NCBI RefSeq assembly: GCF_008086345.1
Contig: NZ_CP043006.1
Location: 5,454,032 to 5,518,031, forward strand
Source: Chitinophaga sp. XS-30
GTDB lineage: Bacteria; Bacteroidota; Bacteroidia; Chitinophagales; Chitinophagaceae
Reading direction: 5' to 3'
DNA: 64,000 nt
Shown here piece by piece: positions 59,999 to 64,000 of the stretch. The notes beneath the pieces were generated by a model. It made no database searches. It was not told where the DNA came from and saw nothing but the letters and a program-made list of their open reading frames with translations. The translations under genes and the position numbers were made by a program. Positions within the stretch are counted from its first letter, which is position 1; each line of letters begins with the position of its first letter.

Positions 59999-60832
59999 TT
60001 ATCGCTTCCGGGTCATCTGCAACACGGCTACCACGGGCAAGTGATCGGATGCCAGCTTGCCGGTCACCGGGCCATAACTGATCACCCGGAAGTCTGCGGC
60101 AGACCGGTACATGATATAATCGATCGTTCTGTCCGGCTTGTCTGAAGGGAACGTGAAGGCGCAGCTGAGGCATCCGGGGGTAAAAGCCTGTTTGAGCGTG
60201 CTGATCGTCCCGCTGGCCGGCAGTGCATTCAGGTCCCCGGCAATGATCAGCGGCCCGGTGATCTGCGGCACTACGGTGTTCACGATCTCGCCGGCTTGCA
60301 GCAAACGGTTTTCCTCCCGGGCAAGATGGTCAAGATGGGTGGATGCAAAATGGATGCGCATACCCTCCTTTTCCACGGTCACCATGGCAACGGAACGCAG
60401 TTCCGAGCCGGGTATGGCCACGGGCAGGGCGTACCGGGCAGAGTCGAGAAGCGGCAGGCGGGACAGTACGGCATCGCCATATTCACCCCCATCATGTGCG
60501 ATGGCCCTGGTGAAATAGTGGTACATGCCCGTCAGCCGCCCCAGTTCCTTTGCCTGGTCCACCGTAACGCCGCTGCGCCGGGTGTACCGGTCCACTTCCG
60601 AAAGCGCTACCAGGTCCGGCTGAATGGCATTGATCACATCCGCCGTACCCTGCAGGTCAATTTCCGTGCTGTTCATCGGTATGCCGCGCCGGATATTGTA
60701 GCTCATCACTTTGATATTCACTTTTACGGAAGCTCCCGTGGTATCCGGCCCCGCAGGGCCCGGCGTTCCGCCCTTTCCTTTGCTGCAGGCAGCTGCCAGC
60801 ACGGCAACCAGCAATAAACAGGTCATTCTCAT
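59999..60832 (-). CDS. Endonuclease/exonuclease/phosphatase-family lipoprotein
   Basis: 277 residues with lipobox ending at Cys16 (VLAAAC) and a short low-complexity linker. The catalytic set of the fold is complete: VMSYNIRRGI (Asn), VALSEVDRYTRRSG (Glu), FASTHLDH (His), IAGDLNALP (Asp, Asn), and ASDHLPVVA (Asp, His). Envelope location in a SusC/SusD operon suggests a phosphodiesterase or phosphatase on a phosphorylated glycan or lipid rather than DNA. Last gene of the operon. Confidence 0.88.
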   Translation of the reverse strand: MRMTCLLLVAVLAAACSKGKGGTPGPAGPDTTGASVKVNIKVMSYNIRRGIPMNSTEIDLQGTADVINAIQPDLVALSEVDRYTRRSGVTVDQAKELGRLTGMYHYFTRAIAHDGGEYGDAVLSRLPLLDSARYALPVAIPGSELRSVAMVTVEKEGMRIHFASTHLDHLAREENRLLQAGEIVNTVVPQITGPLIIAGDLNALPASGTISTLKQAFTPGCLSCAFTFPSDKPDRTIDYIMYRSAADFRVISYGPVTGKLASDHLPVVAVLQMTRKR

Positions 60833-60851
60833 CTTAAAAACATTCAGTTGT

Positions 60852-62039
60852 TCAATAATAGATCTGCATCCGGGAAATAACAGGCAGGTGATCGCTGGTG
60901 GAAGCGCCGCCCACTTTGTTCTCTACGATCCTGAATCGCTCCGCGGGTGCATAAATGATGTAATCGGTGTGACTGGAAGGATTGCTTGCCGGGTAGTTGA
61001 ATGCACAGCCCTCCGTACAAATGAGTGAAAACCTGGTTTTCAGCTGCAGATAGGTATCCCCTGCCAGCTGGTCATTGAAGTTGCCGCCTACGATCAGCGG
61101 GCCTTCCACATCTTTCAGGAATTCCAGCAATTGCGCCGGCTGCCCTTCCCTGCGTGCGGCATTGGCGTTGAAGTGTGTACCGGCGAATGTCAGCGTCTGG
61201 CCTTCTTTCACCTGTACTTTGATCACAGCCAGCGGGCCGGGCTCGCCTGAGGGAACGGTAAGGATATACCGGGCGCTGTCAATGATCGGGTAACGGGAAA
61301 GCACGGCCGTGCCATACTCTCCGCCATCGTAGTTCATGGCCTTTGCAAAGAATTGTTGCATGCCGAGTTTCTCCGCGATCTCGGCGGGCATATCCACGTA
61401 TCCGCTGCGTTTCGTATTCTTGTCGATCTCACGGATCACGATCAGGTCTGCATTCAGCGGACGCAATACCTCCACCACCGCATTCACGTCCATCACGGAA
61501 GATTTCTTGCCAAAGGATACCGCCCGGATATCCAGGCCCTCGCGTTGCGCTTCCACCAGGAAGTAGGCCGTACGGAGGGATTCGTTCACCGGCAGATTCC
61601 CGCTCACCTGGTCTATGGACACCGGCAACAGATACTGCTTCAGGGATTCCAGCACGCCGGCTGTTTTCAGCTCAAGTTGCAGCGGCGCCGTGCTTTGCCG
61701 GCCTTTGCCGATGGTGCCGCTGGTCTGCAGCAACTCATAACTGCCGGCAGGCAGCGGGTCATACGATGTCCCATGCTGCTGGTTGAATGCTGCTATCAAC
61801 CCGTTATCTACCTTGAATTTCACCTCGATGTCGCTGCCGGGGGACACGGGGCCGCCGTATGCCGCGCCAAAGATGACCGTCTGCGGCGTGTCCGCCATCA
61901 CCAGCGATACCTTCGCCGGCATATCCACCGCCTGCGGCATGTAGATCTTCACATACTTTTCCGGCTCGGCTATACCCTGGTCGTATTTGCAGGCAGAGAG
62001 GAAAAGCATGATGTTAAGTATGCTGATCAAATATTTCAT
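60852..62039 (-). CDS. DUF1735-EEP fusion lipoprotein with degenerate catalytic site
   Basis: 395 residues, lipobox ending at Cys17 (LFLSAC). A DUF1735 (BT_3987-type) beta domain lies at about 28-160 (VSPGSDIEVKFKVDNGLIAA, SYDPLPAGSYELL). The EEP domain at 170-395 is paralogous to the next gene. Several active-site positions differ: AVSFGKKSS where SYNIRRG is expected, GTHFNAN for THLDH, and GGNFND for GDLNAL. The Glu (IREIDKNTKRSG) and SDHLPV remain. It may bind rather than cleave. It follows susD by 33 bases. Confidence 0.82.
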   Translation of the reverse strand: MKYLISILNIMLFLSACKYDQGIAEPEKYVKIYMPQAVDMPAKVSLVMADTPQTVIFGAAYGGPVSPGSDIEVKFKVDNGLIAAFNQQHGTSYDPLPAGSYELLQTSGTIGKGRQSTAPLQLELKTAGVLESLKQYLLPVSIDQVSGNLPVNESLRTAYFLVEAQREGLDIRAVSFGKKSSVMDVNAVVEVLRPLNADLIVIREIDKNTKRSGYVDMPAEIAEKLGMQQFFAKAMNYDGGEYGTAVLSRYPIIDSARYILTVPSGEPGPLAVIKVQVKEGQTLTFAGTHFNANAARREGQPAQLLEFLKDVEGPLIVGGNFNDQLAGDTYLQLKTRFSLICTEGCAFNYPASNPSSHTDYIIYAPAERFRIVENKVGGASTSDHLPVISRMQIYY

Positions 62040-62072
62040 ATCGTCTTGATTTGTCTTTGTGAATGTGTTCTT

Positions 62073-63926
62073 TTACCAGCCGGTGTTCTGCACGATATTC
62101 CTGTCTTTATCCAGTTCATCCTGCGGTATGGGAAACAGGTAATAGTTCTTCCGGAACACCCGTGTTTCGAATACTGTTCTGCGATAGAAGGCCGGGGGAT
62201 CGGCATCTACGTTCATGCCCCAGAAAGCGCCGTGGTCCGTTTGTTCCGCGATCTTCCACCTGCGTGTATCGAAATAGCGGAGGTATTCGAATGCCAGCTC
62301 GATCTGCCGTTCGTGACGGATGGCTTCGCGCATGGCGGCCTGGCCTGATGGTACGGGCAGTGGTGAGGCTCCCGCGCCATATTGCGGCACACCGGCCCTT
62401 TCACGGATCATGTTGAGATAGCGGAGAATATCGGAGTGGCCCGGTTCTGCTTCATTCAATGCTTCCACATAATTGAGCAGCACTTCCCCGAAGCGGAATA
62501 CCACATAAGCCCGTTCTGCATACTTGTTCAGGCGCGGATTGGTCAGCGGAGATACATTCTTGCGGTTGAGATAACCGGTGCGGGAATGGTCCCAGGAACC
62601 CTTCTTCCCGGATTCACCGGAGAACCAGGTCTGGATGACCTTGTTGCCTTCGCTGGTATTGATCCAGTAGGAACCGGGGTAGGATACGGTTACATAAAAC
62701 CGCGGCTCCCTGTTCACATACATATTGGAAACGCCGTTAGGATGGTATTTTCCGGCGGAGGTGGCAAAGCCTGTTTCCCGGTAGCCGGATGCCGGATTAA
62801 TGATGGGGGAGCCATCTGAATTGTAGCCGGTGATGGGACGCAGACCATTATCCATTTCAAACTGGTCCACCAGTTGCTGTGTGGGACCGGTAGCAGAGAA
62901 GCCTGCCGCTATGCCCCGTGGCGTAGCTGTGCGCTCCCATGCTGAAATGGAGCTTTTTGCGCGGGCGAATATCCATTCACTGTTCCAGGTATCGAGGAAA
63001 AGATCGCGGCATGAAGCCAGGGGATCGATATTCCCGCTGCCATCGTATTTTTTGTACAGGGAGAAAAGGCCTTCATCAATCAGTGCTTTGGAAGCATCGG
63101 CCGCGCGCCGCCACTTGTCCGGGTCCGTAGTCTGACTGATCAGCTGCTTGCCGTCTGCATTCTGCAACCCGGCATAGTCTCTGTTGCCATTGAACAGCGG
63201 GCTGGCGGCATACAGCAACAATCTCGCTTTTACGGCCATTGCAGCGGCTTTGGTGGCCCTTCCGTAGTCAAGTTCCGGCTGCACGGTAAAATGATCCGGC
63301 AGTTCTGTGGCTGCCTGATCCAGCTCCGCTACCACGTATGCCACACATTCATCAAAAGAACTGCGCGGAAGGTTCATGCGCGGATCACTGGCCGGTACAT
63401 CGCCGGGGATCAGTTCATCTCCGGCCAGCACAACGGGCCCATACTGCTGCATCAGCAGGAAATAGGCATAGGCCCGCAGGAACCGGGCTTCGCCCGTGTA
63501 CTGACGGACCAGTTCTTCTCCGTTGCTTTCAAGCAGTATCTGCGGATTGGAACCTACATGCGCCATGAAATAGGTGGCGGACCGGATGCCCTGGTAGTAG
63601 GCTGTCCAGAAATTATAATAATTGGAAGATGCATTCCAGTTACCGAGATTCATCTTGTAAGAATTGTAATCCGGCCGGTCGTAGGAAACATCACCTTCAT
63701 CGGATGAACCGATCCAGGGGATACCGGCTGTTACGCCTGCAGGGTCTTTCATCACCACATTGTAAATGTTGGCGAGATATTGCTCCGTGAGGTCCCTCCG
63801 GGAAAATACCTGCTCCATGGACAGCCGGTCATCCGGCACCTGGTCCAGAAAACCTTTCTGGCAGGCCGTGAAGGATAATATTGTCAGCAGAAAAAGGATA
63901 CCGCCTATGCTGTTCATATACATCAT
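62073..63926 (-). CDS. SusD/RagB-family outer-membrane lipoprotein
   Basis: 617 residues from ATG 63926, lipobox ending at Cys22 (LTILSFTAC). SusD blocks: KGFLDQVPDDRLSMEQVFSR, RFLRAYAYFLLMQQYGPVVL, AMAVKARLLLYAASPLFNGN, and near the C-terminus EALNEAEPGHSDILRYLNMI, then RHERQIELAFEYLRYFDTRR. A TTG at 63947 would overlap the SusC end and gives a poorer signal peptide. Partner of the SusC fragment at the window edge. Confidence 0.92.
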   Translation of the reverse strand: MMYMNSIGGILFLLTILSFTACQKGFLDQVPDDRLSMEQVFSRRDLTEQYLANIYNVVMKDPAGVTAGIPWIGSSDEGDVSYDRPDYNSYKMNLGNWNASSNYYNFWTAYYQGIRSATYFMAHVGSNPQILLESNGEELVRQYTGEARFLRAYAYFLLMQQYGPVVLAGDELIPGDVPASDPRMNLPRSSFDECVAYVVAELDQAATELPDHFTVQPELDYGRATKAAAMAVKARLLLYAASPLFNGNRDYAGLQNADGKQLISQTTDPDKWRRAADASKALIDEGLFSLYKKYDGSGNIDPLASCRDLFLDTWNSEWIFARAKSSISAWERTATPRGIAAGFSATGPTQQLVDQFEMDNGLRPITGYNSDGSPIINPASGYRETGFATSAGKYHPNGVSNMYVNREPRFYVTVSYPGSYWINTSEGNKVIQTWFSGESGKKGSWDHSRTGYLNRKNVSPLTNPRLNKYAERAYVVFRFGEVLLNYVEALNEAEPGHSDILRYLNMIRERAGVPQYGAGASPLPVPSGQAAMREAIRHERQIELAFEYLRYFDTRRWKIAEQTDHGAFWGMNVDADPPAFYRRTVFETRVFRKNYYLFPIPQDELDKDRNIVQNTGW

Positions 63927-63930
63927 ATTT

Positions 63931-64000
63931 TTAGAAAGTAAAATCAATACCGGCGCTGTATGTTTTGATCATCGGAAATGCAGCGCCGCTGCCATTCCCC
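63931..64000 (-). CDS. C-terminal end of a SusC-type receptor (partial, cut by window edge)
   Basis: The minus strand from the window end reads FPMIKTYSAGIDFTF and then TAA at 63931-63933, the typical last beta-strand of a SusC barrel ending in Phe. It precedes susD by four bases. The rest lies beyond the window. Confidence 0.7.
   Translation of the reverse strand, partial: GNGSGAAFPMIKTYSAGIDFTF

Overview
The window reads as a chromosomal segment of a Bacteroidota bacterium, most likely a Chitinophaga-like member of the Chitinophagaceae. The evidence is three SusC/SusD systems (one with a FecI/FecR sigma/anti-sigma pair and an STN-type receptor), GldA and fused GldF/GldG ABC components, many Tat-exported Gfo/Idh oxidoreductases and lipoproteins, TAnnTTTG-type -7 promoter elements, and DUF4254 next to GT9. 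This taxonomic call rests on gene content only.

Layout. 0-7.2 kb: sigma factor, FecR, STN-type SusC and SusD, with no enzymes attached. 7.3-13.3 kb: an operon of ABC ATPase, fused permease/Gldg protein and two tandem MutS-like ATPases. 13.4-14.5 kb: an MqsA-Panacea antitoxin preceded by what looks like a decayed MqsR toxin. 14.7-24 kb: housekeeping and miscellaneous genes (UbiA-like, M42 peptidase, bioB, aroQ, ubiX, S41 peptidase, tRNA-Gln, hybrid histidine kinase), with a methyltransferase remnant and a repeat-bearing gap at 21.4-21.8 kb.

24.1-57.1 kb is a large glycan-utilisation island. A DeoR-type regulator, EamA transporter and SUMF1 protein face a nine-gene operon: AgaS-type isomerase, PfkB kinase, tagatose-bisphosphate-type aldolase, then exported amidohydrolase, CBM9-like lipoprotein, Gfo/Idh oxidoreductase, DUF1080, M20 hydrolase and a DUF4832 gene broken by an amber codon. 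Next come an iduronate-2-sulfatase-like enzyme, a SusC/SusD pair, a GH109-type alpha-N-acetylgalactosaminidase and a GH20 hexosaminidase. These fit a galactosamine-containing, probably sulfated glycan: GH20 and GH109 release GalNAc, and AgaS, kinase and aldolase take galactosamine 6-phosphate to trioses. A second, less familiar operon (54.1 to 48.4 kb, minus strand) encodes an epimerase, a DHDPS-family lyase/aldolase, an Nramp-fold transporter without the metal-binding motifs, a jelly-roll protein and a second sulfatase. A PmoA-like and a Gfo/Idh gene follow.

57.2-64 kb: YjbQ, a second tRNA-Gln, GT9 with DUF4254, a gap with a large inverted-repeat structure, and a third SusC(partial)/SusD operon ending in two endonuclease/exonuclease/phosphatase-fold lipoproteins, the first fused to DUF1735 and apparently lacking catalytic residues.

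Most promising for novelty: the Nramp-like/DHDPS/epimerase/sulfatase operon, the galactosamine operon combined with an oxidative glycoside-cleavage module, the decayed MqsR next to an intact MqsA-Panacea antitoxin, and the DUF1735-EEP fusion.
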